A DNA stretch of 45,325 nucleotides. It comes from Rossellomorea aquimaris (GTDB lineage: Bacteria > Bacillota > Bacilli > Bacillales > Bacillaceae_B). A program made the position numbers and the translations under genes. The notes beneath the pieces were generated by a model. It searched no databases and had not been told where the DNA came from. It worked only from the letters and a program-made list of their open reading frames with translations. Of this stretch, positions 1 to 9,828 are shown piece by piece. The DNA lies in contig NZ_VTEX01000010.1 in the NCBI RefSeq assembly GCF_008180865.1, positions 1 through 45,325 on the forward strand, given 5' to 3'. The number at the start of each line of letters is the position of its first letter. The first letter of the stretch is position 1.

Positions 1-197
<197 letters not shown>

Positions 198-307
198 GTT
201 TGAATAGCTCTTTAAAAATAAATCTAGAATTAACGTTGACGTATTGTCTTGTTTTGTTCAGTTTTCAAGGTTCAATGTGTATGTGCTTCGTTTGAAGCGA
301 CTTGACC

Positions 308-337
308 ATCATATCAAGAATGCAGTGTGTTTGTCAA
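308..337 (-). promoter_or_regulatory. rRNA operon promoter P2 (proximal)
   Basis: On the minus strand, TTGACA (332-337) and TATGAT (308-313) are separated by 18 nt, upstream of 16S. Together with the promoter at 413-441 this gives the tandem arrangement usual for Bacillus rRNA operons. Between it and the 16S gene lies an A/C-rich leader of about 110 nt. Confidence 0.8.
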
Positions 338-412
338 CAACTTTTTTCAGGATGTTTTCGATACCAGTTTGAAGTTGTTATGTACCCGCTGCTCTCTTGC
401 GACGGTTTTTAA

Positions 413-441
413 AGTATATCAATCTATTAGATATACGTCAA
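413..441 (-). promoter_or_regulatory. rRNA operon promoter P1 (distal)
   Basis: On the minus strand, TTGACG (436-441) and TATACT (413-418) have an ideal 17-nt spacer. The stretch 198-651 otherwise holds no credible gene. A 63-codon plus-strand reading frame at 327-518 runs through both promoters without a ribosome binding site and is not counted. Confidence 0.8.
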
Positions 442-651
442 TACTTTTAAGAGAGTTTTTAGAAAAACTTTTAGAATTACTACTTTCTTTTACTCTCTCC
501 AATGATTACACCCTCTAAAACACAGGTTAGACCCTTATATTCGAGACTCTAAAACCTCTCAACCAAAGCCTTCTATCTCTTCCTACTATCTATATAGTAG
601 AAACTATACTTATACTTGTTTCATTCCCTCTATTACATTTTCCAAACTAAC

Positions 652-693
652 AAAAAAACCATTTTCATTCTCCTCAAGAGAGAATGAAAATGG
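652..693 (-). terminator. Rho-independent terminator of ptsG
   Basis: A 14-bp inverted repeat (CCATTTTCATTCTC paired with GAGAATGAAAATGG, 7-nt loop) is followed on the minus strand by seven T. It lies just after the ptsG stop codon. Confidence 0.9.
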
Positions 694-707
694 AGTTTAA
701 TTATTCT

Positions 708-2783
708 TTAGTCGATCTTGATGATATTTTCGTCGTTACGGTTTACTTTACCTGACTTCTCGATTGTTACTTGTTGACCTTCTTTAAGGTTCGTGAAGAC
801 AATCGGTGTCATAATAGAAGGAGCGTTTGCTTTGATGTAGTCAAGATCCACTTCCAGTAATGGTTGACCCGCTTCTACCTGGTCTCCCTCTTTTACGAGC
901 GCTTCGAATCCTTTACCTTCTAATTTAACCGTATCGATCCCAACATGGATCAGAACTTCACGGCCTGCTTTGGACTCTAGTCCAATGGCATGCTTCGTCG
1001 GGAATACGTTTACGACTTTACCTGTGATAGGTGAAACGATGGTTCCTTCTGTCGGTACGATCGCGAAACCGTCACCCATCATTTTCCCTGAGAATACCTG
1101 ATCAGGAACTTCCGTGATGTCTTTGATTTCTCCAGTGATAGGGGCTACGAATTTTTCGTTCTTTTGTTCTTCAGTTGTCTGAAGTGCCTCTGGGTTCACT
1201 TCTTCAATTTGTTGCTCAACTTCTTCATTTGCGTTTGTTTCTACTCTGCGTGGAGCTTTCCCACGGATGATGTCTTGCATTTGTGATTTGATCGTATCTG
1301 ACTTAGGTCCGAATATCGCTTGAATGTTGTCTCCGACTTCAAGGACTCCTGAAGCACCTAATTTTTTCAGGCGGTTCTTATCGACACTTTTTACATCATT
1401 AACAGAAACACGAAGACGAGTGATACATGCGTCTAAGTGAGCGATGTTTTCTTGTCCACCCATTGCTTCCAGGATATTGTATGGAAGGTCTCCAGCTGAA
1501 CTTGCCGGTGATCCATCGTCATCTTCGTCTACATCTTCACGACCAGGAGTCATAAGATTGAACTTACGGATAGCGAAACGGAATCCGAAGTAGTAAATGA
1601 CAGCAAATACTGCCCCTACCGGAATAACGATCCATGCGTTTGTTTGTGGGTTGATCAATCCGAACAGGATGTAGTCAATTAAACCACCTGAGAATGTCAT
1701 ACCGATCTTAACGTCTAATAGATGCATGGTTAAGAAAGATAAACCTGCAAAGATTGTATGGATACCAAAAAGTACTGGTGCTACGAATAAGAATGAGAAT
1801 TCGATTGGTTCTGTGATACCTGTTAAGAAAGATGTTAAAGCTGCCGAGCCCATGATACCTGCCACAACTGCTTTTCTTTCAGGTTTTGCTTCATGGTAGA
1901 TCGCTAATGCCGCTGCCGGAAGACCGAACATCATGAATGGGAATTTACCAGTCATGAAGGTACCTGCAGTCAGATCTTGTACTCCATCTTGAATCTGCTT
2001 CATGAAGATCGCCTGGTCTCCACGAACAATATTTCCTGCTTCTGAAGTATACGAGCCGAACTCGAACCAGAAAGGTGAATAGAAAATATGGTGAAGTCCA
2101 AATGGTATAAGAGCACGTTCGATGACACCGAATATGAATGCAGCAAATGCTCTGTTTTCACCAAGCATAAAGTTAGAGAATGAATTAAGGCCATTTTGGA
2201 TCGGTGGCCAGATTAATAACATTAATAGTCCTAGTACAACAGCAGAAGCTGCCGTTGCGATTGGAACAAATCGTTTACCCGCGAAGAATCCCAGATATGA
2301 AGGGAGTTCGATTTGGAAGAAACGATTATACATTGCCGCCGCGAGTATCCCGACGATAATACCACCGAATACCCCGGTTTGAAGTGTAGGAATCCCGAGA
2401 ACAAGTGCGTATGCAGGATCTACACCATCACCTGTTACATCCCCGATTCCCAGTCCTTCAACTGTTCCCATTGTTACGTTCATAATCAAGAAACCAACGA
2501 TAGCTGCTAAACCAGCGACCCCTTCCCCACCAGCTAAACCGATGGCTACACCCACTGCGAATAACAGGGCTAAGTTTCCGAAGATAATTCCACCTGCTTG
2601 TTCCATGACACTTGCGACCATTTCAACGCCGCCGTTTGAAAGGAATGGAGCAATTTCTAATAACGTCGGGTTTTGCAGTGCATTACCGAATGCAAGCAAT
2701 AATCCCGCTGCTGGTAAGATAGCTACAGGCAGCATAAGAGCTTTACCGACTTTTTGTAAAACGCCAAAAGCCTTTTTAAACAT
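708..2783 (-). CDS. ptsG: Glucose-specific PTS transporter EIICBA
   Basis: Membrane permease that imports glucose and phosphorylates it to glucose-6-phosphate using phosphate from HPr. The 691 residues match the usual fused IIC-IIB-IIA layout: an N-terminal hydrophobic IIC domain (about 1-410) starting at [20 protein letters not shown], an acidic linker (DVDEDDDG), IIB with its phosphocysteine at about Cys453 ([11 protein letters not shown]), and IIA with the active His at about 613 (LIHVGIDTV). The start is the ATG preceded by AAAGGAGG; an ATG nine codons upstream lies before that site. The leader at 2842-2929 carries a GlcT-type antiterminator and glcT is the next gene upstream, as in B. 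subtilis, so antitermination control by glucose is expected. Close relatives for N-acetylglucosamine share the layout, but the GlcT context favours glucose. Confidence 0.95.
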   Translation of the reverse strand: MFKKAFGVLQKVGKALMLPVAILPAAGLLLAFGNALQNPTLLEIAPFLSNGGVEMVASVMEQAGGIIFGNLALLFAVGVAIGLAGGEGVAGLAAIVGFLIMNVTMGTVEGLGIGDVTGDGVDPAYALVLGIPTLQTGVFGGIIVGILAAAMYNRFFQIELPSYLGFFAGKRFVPIATAASAVVLGLLMLLIWPPIQNGLNSFSNFMLGENRAFAAFIFGVIERALIPFGLHHIFYSPFWFEFGSYTSEAGNIVRGDQAIFMKQIQDGVQDLTAGTFMTGKFPFMMFGLPAAALAIYHEAKPERKAVVAGIMGSAALTSFLTGITEPIEFSFLFVAPVLFGIHTIFAGLSFLTMHLLDVKIGMTFSGGLIDYILFGLINPQTNAWIVIPVGAVFAVIYYFGFRFAIRKFNLMTPGREDVDEDDDGSPASSAGDLPYNILEAMGGQENIAHLDACITRLRVSVNDVKSVDKNRLKKLGASGVLEVGDNIQAIFGPKSDTIKSQMQDIIRGKAPRRVETNANEEVEQQIEEVNPEALQTTEEQKNEKFVAPITGEIKDITEVPDQVFSGKMMGDGFAIVPTEGTIVSPITGKVVNVFPTKHAIGLESKAGREVLIHVGIDTVKLEGKGFEALVKEGDQVEAGQPLLEVDLDYIKANAPSIMTPIVFTNLKEGQQVTIEKSGKVNRNDENIIKID

Positions 2784-2841
2784 GAAGTTTCCTCCTTTTA
2801 TTTCGTTCATTTTTCCAACTAATTAGATGATGATTGCAAAC

Positions 2842-2929
2842 AAAAAAGGCATGAGAAAAGAGGATAATGAACGTATAAGGATAGACTACCCCAAATTATA
2901 CGTTTCAATCATCTTCTTCACTCATGCCT
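2842..2929 (-). promoter_or_regulatory. ptsG leader: GlcT antiterminator (RAT) overlapping a terminator
   Basis: On the minus strand a long imperfect stem closed by GGCATGAG/CTCATGCC (2848-2855, 2921-2928) ends in a T run, forming a terminator before ptsG. Nested inside is a smaller hairpin with ACGTATAA/TTATACGT arms (2871-2903), placed where the ribonucleic antiterminator bound by GlcT should be. The two structures share sequence and are mutually exclusive, as expected of BglG/SacY-family antitermination. Confidence 0.85.
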
Positions 2930-2964
2930 GATCGTATCAGTAACACGTAAGAAAGATAAGTACT

Positions 2965-3807
2965 TTATTTAACTTTACTCTGAATACGCTGCAAGTGCAT
3001 AGTTAAATATACAGCCTCTGCATCGTAGACGGGTTTTTGCAATGTTTGCTGCATCATCTTGATCAGCTTCCAAGATAAATTATAGCAGAGAGGGTATTCC
3101 TCTTTCAACAGTTTTGCAATTTTTTCTGGTTCTTCTACGCGTTCTTCCCTAAGTACCCGCTCTATTGTATATCGAATGTGGCGCACGAGCCTCATATAAT
3201 CGACGCTTTCCTTATTAATTTTCACATCCAGTTGTTGTTCGATCATCCCGGTCAGGCGACCAATCAACTGGGAGTGTTGATTCACTTCAGACAGATCCTT
3301 GTTCATCATGGCGCTATGGATATGAAGGGCAATAAATCCCACTTCCCCTTCCGGCAAATGAACATCGGTCATTTCATTGATCATGCCCACCACTTCTCTG
3401 GCAATTTCGTATTCGAATGGATACAGCGTCCTCGTTTCTACCAGAAACGGATTGCGGATCTCCATTCCTCTCATCAATCGGTTGATAGCAAAAAGGATAT
3501 GGTCGGTCAGGGCGATGTGAATATGCTCATTTAGAAAAGAGTTGGTTCTTTTTCTGATTAATTCGATGGCAGAAATGATGACGTTCGACATATCATCATT
3601 TAAGAAAGGAAGAAGGTTTTTGTACTGCTCCTGTTCTTTCTCTCCTTTTAATACAAACATCTTTTCTGCAATATCATTCTGAATGGGGTCCCCTTTTTTA
3701 CGGTTGAACCCTATCCCTTTCCCGATCAGCACGACTTCACCGTAACTCTCGTGATTTGCAATTAATACATTGTTATTCAACGCTTTCTTCACATTTAAAG
3801 TAGACAT
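2965..3807 (-). CDS. glcT: Transcriptional antiterminator GlcT (BglG family)
   Basis: RNA-binding antiterminator that allows ptsG transcription when glucose is present. The 280-residue product has an N-terminal CAT RNA-binding domain (about 1-60, VKKALNNNVLIANHESYGEVVLIGKG split over the conserved core) followed by two PTS regulation domains with conserved histidines (NEHIHIAL and ALHIHSA). EIIGlc is the expected partner that inactivates it by phosphorylation. The ATG at 3807 is chosen because GGGAGA sits just upstream; longer reading frames start inside or before that site. It directly precedes ptsG and its RAT leader. Confidence 0.93.
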   Translation of the reverse strand: MSTLNVKKALNNNVLIANHESYGEVVLIGKGIGFNRKKGDPIQNDIAEKMFVLKGEKEQEQYKNLLPFLNDDMSNVIISAIELIRKRTNSFLNEHIHIALTDHILFAINRLMRGMEIRNPFLVETRTLYPFEYEIAREVVGMINEMTDVHLPEGEVGFIALHIHSAMMNKDLSEVNQHSQLIGRLTGMIEQQLDVKINKESVDYMRLVRHIRYTIERVLREERVEEPEKIAKLLKEEYPLCYNLSWKLIKMMQQTLQKPVYDAEAVYLTMHLQRIQSKVK

Positions 3808-3971
3808 CGTCATTCTCCCTATAATTTCGACCAATTTCGACACTATCCGATTCCATGATTTTAACGAAAACCTATCCTTTTTTCAATTCATATTTCCCGT
3901 ATACGTATATCTTCTCTAGTCCTCCCCCCGTTTCCTCTATTTATGTTTCACTCTTTTCCGTTTAAAAATAA

Positions 3972-4002
3972 CAAAAAGCTGATCTCCGAGAGACCAGCTT
4001 AA
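3972..4002 (-). terminator. Rho-independent terminator of pbuG
   Basis: On the minus strand AAGCTGGTCTCTCGGAGATCAGCTT forms a hairpin followed by TTTTTG, just after the pbuG stop codon. The rest of 3808-4015 holds the glcT promoter region; I see no gene there. Confidence 0.85.
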
Positions 4003-4015
4003 AGATTTTTATGTT

Positions 4016-5350
4016 TTAAACTAAGAATATAAAATACATAACGAAGATGACAAACAAGAAATACATGATCGGATGGATTTCCTTTACGCGACCTTTCATG
4101 ATCATCGTAATAGGGTAAAAGATAAATCCGATGGCGATACCTGTCGCGATGCTGTACGTTAATGGCATGGCTACGATCGTTAAGAATGCTGGTACAGCTA
4201 CCTCAAACTTCTTCCAATCAATTTCTCCCAGGGATGAAACCATAAGCACCCCTACAATGATCAGTGCCGGTGCTGTAACTGCCGAAGTTATGACGGCAAG
4301 CAGCGGGAAGAAGAAAATCGAGAGTAAGAATAAGACTGCCGTTACCACTGACGCAAATCCGGTTCTCGCTCCTGCCGCTACACCTGCAGAAGATTCGATA
4401 TAAGACGTGGTTGTCGAAGTCCCTAAGATGGCCCCTACCACTGTTGCACAGGAATCGGCGAATAAAGCTTTACCTGCACGTGGTAATTTATTTTCCTTCA
4501 TTAATCCTGCTTGATTGGCAACTGCTACAAGGGTACCTGCCGTATCGAAGAAATCAACGAATAAGAATGTCAGAATCACAACAAGCATTTGTATCGTAAA
4601 AATACTGCCCGCATCATTGAATAAAGGATCTAAAGCTGCTCCAAACGTAGGAGCAAGACTTGGTGCTGCGTCTACTACTTTTTCCGGCGTGTCGATCAAT
4701 CCAACGACCATTCCGACGATTGCCGTTACAACCATCCCGATGAATATACCGCCTTTAACGCCTCTTGTCATCAGAATGACGGTAATGATGATTCCGAAAA
4801 TGGCGAGAAGAGTCGAGCCATTTGTTAAATCTCCAAGACCCACTAATACTGCATCATTGTTCACAATGATTCCTGCATTTTGAAATCCGATAAAGGTAAT
4901 GAAAAGTCCAATACCCGCTCCTACTGCATATTTTAATTCCGCCGGGATTGAGTTAATGATTTTTTCACGAATACCCGACAGTGTGAGGATGATGAAAATC
5001 AATCCTGAAATTAACACACCAGTTAATGCCGATTGCCACGGTACACCCATTGTCAATACTACTGTGTATGCGAAGAATGCGTTTAATCCCATACCGGGTG
5101 CTAGGGCTATTGGATATTTTGCAATGAGCCCCATGATCAAGGAACCAATGGCAGCCGCTAAAGCCGTAGCGACGAATACTGCACCGTAATCCATTCTCAT
5201 GCTATCCGGAAGATCCGGTACCGATTGAAGGGTTAACGTCAATGGATTGACGATCAGGATATAAGCCATAGAAAGAAACGTCGTTAATCCCCCGATGATT
5301 TCCCTTCTATAAGTCGTTCCTAACTGGTCAAACTGAAAGAAATTTTTCAT
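4016..5350 (-). CDS. pbuG: Guanine/hypoxanthine permease (NCS2/AzgA family)
   Basis: Integral membrane purine:proton symporter of 444 residues with about 12 to 14 hydrophobic segments. Family marks include the N-terminal LTTFLSMAYILIVNP, the APGMGLNAFFAY segment, and the FVDFFDTAGTLVAVA motif. The start ATG follows GGAGGAG. The leader carries a guanine-type riboswitch with terminator (5397-5565), so expression should fall when guanine is plentiful. It lies downstream of guaA as in B. subtilis. The other purine permease of this family, PbuO, is similar, but the position next to guaA supports pbuG. Confidence 0.93.
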   Translation of the reverse strand: MKNFFQFDQLGTTYRREIIGGLTTFLSMAYILIVNPLTLTLQSVPDLPDSMRMDYGAVFVATALAAAIGSLIMGLIAKYPIALAPGMGLNAFFAYTVVLTMGVPWQSALTGVLISGLIFIILTLSGIREKIINSIPAELKYAVGAGIGLFITFIGFQNAGIIVNNDAVLVGLGDLTNGSTLLAIFGIIITVILMTRGVKGGIFIGMVVTAIVGMVVGLIDTPEKVVDAAPSLAPTFGAALDPLFNDAGSIFTIQMLVVILTFLFVDFFDTAGTLVAVANQAGLMKENKLPRAGKALFADSCATVVGAILGTSTTTSYIESSAGVAAGARTGFASVVTAVLFLLSIFFFPLLAVITSAVTAPALIIVGVLMVSSLGEIDWKKFEVAVPAFLTIVAMPLTYSIATGIAIGFIFYPITMIMKGRVKEIHPIMYFLFVIFVMYFIFLV

Positions 5351-5396
5351 TCTTGTACTCCTCCTATAGAGTCGCCGCAGAATTCAGCATTTCAAT

Positions 5397-5565
5397 AAAA
5401 AAGCCTCGAACTACCAGAGTTCAAGGCTTTGACTGTTAAGATCATGATGAATAGGTCAATGGTGAATTGTTCAACAGTCCTATTCTCAATCACCTCGTAG
5501 TCAAGCCATTTACGGTAGCTTGGTAGAAACGCTCGGGCCTTATTCCCGAAATTATACGACGTAAT
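5397..5565 (-). promoter_or_regulatory. Guanine-type purine riboswitch with terminator (pbuG leader)
   Basis: On the minus strand the aptamer (about 5494-5564) shows the family core: TCGTATAAT, the two loop segments around AATAAGGC and CCGTAAAT, TTTCTACC, and the closing GACTACGA. The C in GACTA is the residue that pairs with ligand and specifies guanine rather than adenine. It is followed by a terminator hairpin (AAGCCTTGAACTC / GTTCGAGGCTT, 5397-5430) with a T run just before the pbuG ribosome binding site, which implies an OFF switch by premature termination. Confidence 0.93.
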
Positions 5566-5685
5566 ACTTTTATAATGTTTTATTATGATTACAGTACTAT
5601 TGTACCAACTCAAAACATGACCGTCAACACAAAATACGAACATTATTTATTAAATTTTATATTAATGTTCGCTTTATACACAAAA

Positions 5686-5748
5686 TGACAGGCACTCCCG
5701 TTTTTTGTCGAATTCTAAGAATCGACCTTCGACGGGAAGTGCCTGTCA
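5686..5748. repeat. Palindromic intergenic repeat (TGACAGGCACT...AGTGCCTGTCA)
   Basis: A long inverted repeat: TGACAGGCACT followed by CCCGT at 5686-5701, and its near-perfect complement at 5732-5748 (one extra base). The inside is itself partly palindromic (GTCGA...TCGAC). It lies between the guaA stop codon and the pbuG riboswitch and has no T run suited to being a normal guaA terminator. It resembles a small dispersed palindromic element; only one copy is visible here. Confidence 0.6.
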
Positions 5749-5775
5749 CCTATCTGTACAAGAATCTATAAGTTT

Positions 5776-7329
5776 CTATTCCCACTCAATCGTTGCAGGT
5801 GGCTTACTCGTCACATCATACACAACGCGGTTGATATGATCGACTTCGTTTACGATACGTGTTGAGATTTTCTCCAATACATCCCAAGGAATACGGGCCC
5901 AGTCGGAAGTCATACCGTCAATGGATGTCACCGCACGGATTCCGATCGTATAGTCATACGTTCTGGCATCCCCCATCACTCCGACGCTTCGGATGTCAGG
6001 CAGAACCGTGAAGTATTGCCAAATGTCACGATCAAGTCCGGCTTTCTTGATTTCATCACGCAGAATGTAATCAGATTCACGAACGATCTCAAGTTTCTGC
6101 TCAGAAATTTCACCGAGCACACGAATTCCAAGACCCGGTCCCGGGAATGGTTGACGCCATACGATTTCATCAGGAATACCCATTTCAGATCCTAATGCAC
6201 GCACTTCATCTTTGAATAATGTGTTCAATGGCTCAATAAGTGTGAACTGCATGTCTTCAGGCAGTCCACCAACATTGTGGTGAGATTTGATCGTCTGAGC
6301 AGTGGCTGTTCCACTTTCAATGATGTCTGTATATAAAGTACCTTGTGCAAGATACTCGATACCTTTAAGCTTAGTCGCTTCATCATCAAACACGTAAATA
6401 AATTCATTCCCGATGATTTTACGTTTTTGCTCAGGGTCAGAAACACCTTTTAATTTATTTAAGAAACGGTCTTGAGCATCCACTTTAATGACGTTCATGT
6501 TAAAACCGTCAGAGAAAGTTTTCATGACGCTGTCTGCTTCACCTTTTCGAAGAAGGCCGTGATCAACGAAAATACATGTTAATTGATCACCGATTGCTTT
6601 ATGGATCAACACTGCAACAACAGAAGAATCCACTCCTCCGCTTAATGCGCAAAGGACTTTTTTGTCACCGACTGTTTGACGGATCTTGTCCATTTCCATT
6701 TCAATGAAGTTCTCCATGGACCAGTCACCTGCACACCCACACACGTCGAATACGAAGTTTTTCAGCATTTCATTTCCGTGCACAGAGTGACGTACTTCAG
6801 GATGGAATTGAACGGCATATAATCCTTTTTCCTCGTTACTCATGGAAGCAATCGGGCAAGAAGGGTTCGTCGCGTTTACATCAAAGCCTGCAGGAGCTTC
6901 CACTACAAGATCTCCATGACTCATCCATACGACTTGCTCTTCAGGCAGGTTGGAGAATAACTTAGATTGTTTTTCAATATTGATGGCCGCTTTTCCGTAC
7001 TCACGGTGCTTTGCGCGTTCCACTTTTCCACCGAAGTGCATAGTCATAAGCTGCATACCGTAGCAAATTCCCAAAATAGGAATATCCAAATCAAAGATGC
7101 GCTCATCGCAACGGAATGAGTCTTCACCGTAGACACTGTTCGGTCCCCCGGAGAATATGATCCCGGTTGGATTTATTTCCTGAATTTCTTCAAGGGTAAC
7201 TGTATGCGGGTGGAGCTCACTATAAACACCGAACTCACGAATTCTTCGGGTGATTAATTGATTGTATTGACTTCCAAAGTCCAAAACGACGATCATTTCT
7301 TGATTGTGCAATTCTTCTTTACCAAGCAT
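5776..7329 (-). CDS. guaA: GMP synthase (glutamine-hydrolysing)
   Basis: Converts XMP, glutamine and ATP to GMP in the cytoplasm. The 517 residues show an N-terminal class I glutamine amidotransferase with nucleophile Cys89 (GICYGMQ) and the HPEV histidine, then an ATP pyrophosphatase domain with LSGGVDSS, and the dimerization domain ending KPPATIEWE. Length agrees with the family (about 513). The start follows GAGGTGAACTG. A guanine-type riboswitch and terminator (7413-7560) lie in its leader. It sits between pbuG and yebA, matching B. subtilis order. Confidence 0.97.
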   Translation of the reverse strand: MLGKEELHNQEMIVVLDFGSQYNQLITRRIREFGVYSELHPHTVTLEEIQEINPTGIIFSGGPNSVYGEDSFRCDERIFDLDIPILGICYGMQLMTMHFGGKVERAKHREYGKAAINIEKQSKLFSNLPEEQVVWMSHGDLVVEAPAGFDVNATNPSCPIASMSNEEKGLYAVQFHPEVRHSVHGNEMLKNFVFDVCGCAGDWSMENFIEMEMDKIRQTVGDKKVLCALSGGVDSSVVAVLIHKAIGDQLTCIFVDHGLLRKGEADSVMKTFSDGFNMNVIKVDAQDRFLNKLKGVSDPEQKRKIIGNEFIYVFDDEATKLKGIEYLAQGTLYTDIIESGTATAQTIKSHHNVGGLPEDMQFTLIEPLNTLFKDEVRALGSEMGIPDEIVWRQPFPGPGLGIRVLGEISEQKLEIVRESDYILRDEIKKAGLDRDIWQYFTVLPDIRSVGVMGDARTYDYTIGIRAVTSIDGMTSDWARIPWDVLEKISTRIVNEVDHINRVVYDVTSKPPATIEWE

Positions 7330-7412
7330 TCAGTTCACCTCATCAGTTTTTTATGGGTCAGGACGTACTCCATCCTTATAGTACTTGTTGTTGTTAGCAT
7401 TCCTAAAAAAAT

Positions 7413-7560
7413 AAAAAAAACCAGACTTCGCCTTAAAAAAAGGCAGAATTCTAGTTTTTTGCATACAGGGATGTCAAATTAGAACACTGCCTTCATAGTC
7501 CAGTCATTTAAGGTGACCGGGTAGATACTTTCGAACCGTATTATCGAGGATATACGAAGG
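7413..7560 (-). promoter_or_regulatory. Guanine-type purine riboswitch with terminator (guaA leader)
   Basis: On the minus strand the aptamer (about 7490-7560) has a P1 stem CCTTC/GAAGG, the core segments CGATAATACGG, TATCTACC and CACCTTAAATG, and the closing GACTATGAAGG. The C in GACTA marks a guanine-class pocket. A terminator hairpin of about 15 bp (7413-7460: ACTAGAATTCTGCCTT / AAGGCGAAGTCTGGT) ends in eight T before guaA. GMP synthesis should therefore be cut back when guanine is abundant. Confidence 0.88.
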
Positions 7561-7617
7561 ATGCTAACGAACGTTATTATGAATTTGACATCATTTTATA
7601 CCTTGTTTTCAAAAGGG

Positions 7618-9828
7618 TCAACCAGTTGTCCTTTTAATTAAATTTTCCCATAATTCCCTCATCTTCTGCCAATCTTCTTCCCCTTGCCTCTGACCATATA
7701 AAATACGTTCATAATTATTGGTCAGGCTCGTCATTTCATGGGTACCAAAGAATGAGTCAATATATCGCGAATAGCCCCTTAATGTTTGTCCGTCATCCAT
7801 TTTCAGTCCATATCTTTCAAGCTGTTTAATTAAAGAAAGATAGGCTTCGGAAAACGCGCCATCTGATGATTTTCTTCGATAATAGAGTATCAGGACATAC
7901 GGCATCCACCGTCTTCTTACGATGTACAAAGCAATTCCCATGATAAGCAAGAGCATGAATCCCATGACAAGCTTGCCCCAGTTTTCCACAAAGAATGTTT
8001 GAATATCATCCCAAAGCTTTGACAGAGAAAAACCACTTCCAGCCGCTTTTGAATCATCTTCTTCAGGTTGAATCGGCTGTTTCGGTGTTTCCTCTTTCTC
8101 AGGAACAGGAACTTCGTTGTTATCCGAATCAGGTACATCCAGGTCATATTGATACGATACGTTATTACTGAATCCAACAGTAGGCTCGAACGGCACCCAT
8201 CCTACTTCCGGGAAGAATACCTCCACCCAGGAGTGAGCATTATTATTGGAAATTTCATAAAGCTTATACATCGTATCCACTTGTCTACTGTATTCCCCTT
8301 CTGTATATCCCTTTGCCCATCTTGCCGGGATTCCAAGTGCCCGGACTAACACGACCATGGAAGTGGAGAAGTTATCACAGTACCCTCTCTGGGTTTCAAA
8401 TAGGAACTGATCGACGTAATCCTGCCCTTCCTCAGGCACCGGCACGTCAAATTGGTCGTACACGTAAGCTTCTTTCGAAAAATAGTTTTCGATCGCCCTG
8501 ACTTTGTCATACCAATTATCTTCTTCCGATGTAATCTCAAAAGCCAGGTCCTTCACACGCTGGGGAGTCGTTTCCGGAAGTTGTGTATAGCGGTCAACAA
8601 AATCAGGAGTCTGCATGATTTCCTGATTTTCGTTCGCTGCTTTCATCTTCTTCTGAGAATAGGAAGGTGAGCGGTAGGAAAGTTCATACTCTTCTAGTTT
8701 AATGGTTTCGTCTTCCCCTTCATAACTTGTAACCTTTTCGTTTACGGGATCAAAGGAGAAATAGCCTTCTTCATTTCCGATTATTCTTTCTATCCCATAC
8801 GGATAGACAACATGGGAATAGGTTCGTTCCACCATTACCTTCTCTGTTTCCACTTCCCGCTCTCCATCCGGTTCGTTGGTTGTGAAGGGAACCACTTCTT
8901 CTGAATCAAAAGTGGTGGCAGACTGCTGGTCATCAGGAATGGATTGCTCCCAGCCCTTGCCTGTATATAGATCTTTCGTTTCAATTCTCCAGTAGTGTTC
9001 TCTCGTTACTTCAGCATTAAAAATGACAGTAGGATCACCGACAAAGGGTCCCCCAAGCTGAGAATCATCTGCATCATAACCTACTTTGTTCACGCCACTG
9101 CCACCGGCTCCTTCCGCAAAGGATTGAATATAAGGCACCGGGTCCGGCCAGATGGGATCTGCCTTAGGGGCTGCAAAAGCAACAACTGAACTCACCCCAA
9201 GCATAACCGTAAGCGGTACAATCCAGCGGTGCCTGCTCATCTTGGATCCAAGAAGGTTCTCCCGTTGAACCAAACGTTCGAGAGCCAACAATCCCATTAA
9301 CAGAAAGCCGAAAATGACGACCCGGATAATCGCCCGATCCCCTTCATAAATCGTGAACGTATCTATCAGACAAATATAGGTCACGGTCATCACATAAAAG
9401 AGGAGAATCGTCTTCCTGACCGATAACCAGTAATAAAGCAAATACGTCATCAGCCATAGTAAAACAAAGAACAATAAGCTTCTGTACTCGAACGAAAGAC
9501 TTGGCCATTCACGCCCGACTGTCAAACCGATATTCAGCCACAGGTCTTGACCAAACTTCTCTAACCATGTAAAGGTGAAAAACGAACCTGAATAATACAA
9601 TCCATGTAACGCAAACAAAATAAAGAATAGCTTAACTGTCGCTGTCAGGAAATAGTGAATCCTGAAATAAGACAGGACAAGTGATAAAGCAATAAATACC
9701 ACAAAATACGTCAAACTCCCTGTATCCGTCACCACCTGAAGGGGCTTCAGCCATTCCCATAACAGCAGAAACCCAAACAAGTAAATCATAATCGTAAAGA
9801 ATCGGTGTTTAGGTGTTTCATGACTCAT
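7618..9828 (-). CDS. yebA: Membrane-anchored transglutaminase-like protein (TgpA family)
   Basis: A 736-residue membrane protein. About six to seven hydrophobic segments fill residues 1-220, then comes an extracellular part with a transglutaminase-like core: Cys484 (QRGYCDNFSTS), His532 (NNAHSWVEVFF) and a following acidic residue in the FEPTVGF segment. A Pro/Glu-rich linker follows (about 585-625), then one more membrane segment (VMGFMLLLIMGIALYIV) and a cytoplasmic tail with a DUF4129-like end. Substrate is unknown. It overlaps yeaD by 4 bp, so yeaC-yeaD-yebA form one operon, the common MoxR/DUF58/transglutaminase set. Confidence 0.9.
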   Translation of the reverse strand: MSHETPKHRFFTIMIYLFGFLLLWEWLKPLQVVTDTGSLTYFVVFIALSLVLSYFRIHYFLTATVKLFFILFALHGLYYSGSFFTFTWLEKFGQDLWLNIGLTVGREWPSLSFEYRSLLFFVLLWLMTYLLYYWLSVRKTILLFYVMTVTYICLIDTFTIYEGDRAIIRVVIFGFLLMGLLALERLVQRENLLGSKMSRHRWIVPLTVMLGVSSVVAFAAPKADPIWPDPVPYIQSFAEGAGGSGVNKVGYDADDSQLGGPFVGDPTVIFNAEVTREHYWRIETKDLYTGKGWEQSIPDDQQSATTFDSEEVVPFTTNEPDGEREVETEKVMVERTYSHVVYPYGIERIIGNEEGYFSFDPVNEKVTSYEGEDETIKLEEYELSYRSPSYSQKKMKAANENQEIMQTPDFVDRYTQLPETTPQRVKDLAFEITSEEDNWYDKVRAIENYFSKEAYVYDQFDVPVPEEGQDYVDQFLFETQRGYCDNFSTSMVVLVRALGIPARWAKGYTEGEYSRQVDTMYKLYEISNNNAHSWVEVFFPEVGWVPFEPTVGFSNNVSYQYDLDVPDSDNNEVPVPEKEETPKQPIQPEEDDSKAAGSGFSLSKLWDDIQTFFVENWGKLVMGFMLLLIMGIALYIVRRRWMPYVLILYYRRKSSDGAFSEAYLSLIKQLERYGLKMDDGQTLRGYSRYIDSFFGTHEMTSLTNNYERILYGQRQGEEDWQKMRELWENLIKRTTG

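Noticed and set aside
327..518. 63-codon plus-strand frame upstream of 16S
   Set aside because: It overlaps both rRNA promoters, has no ribosome binding site and an AT-rich low-complexity composition.
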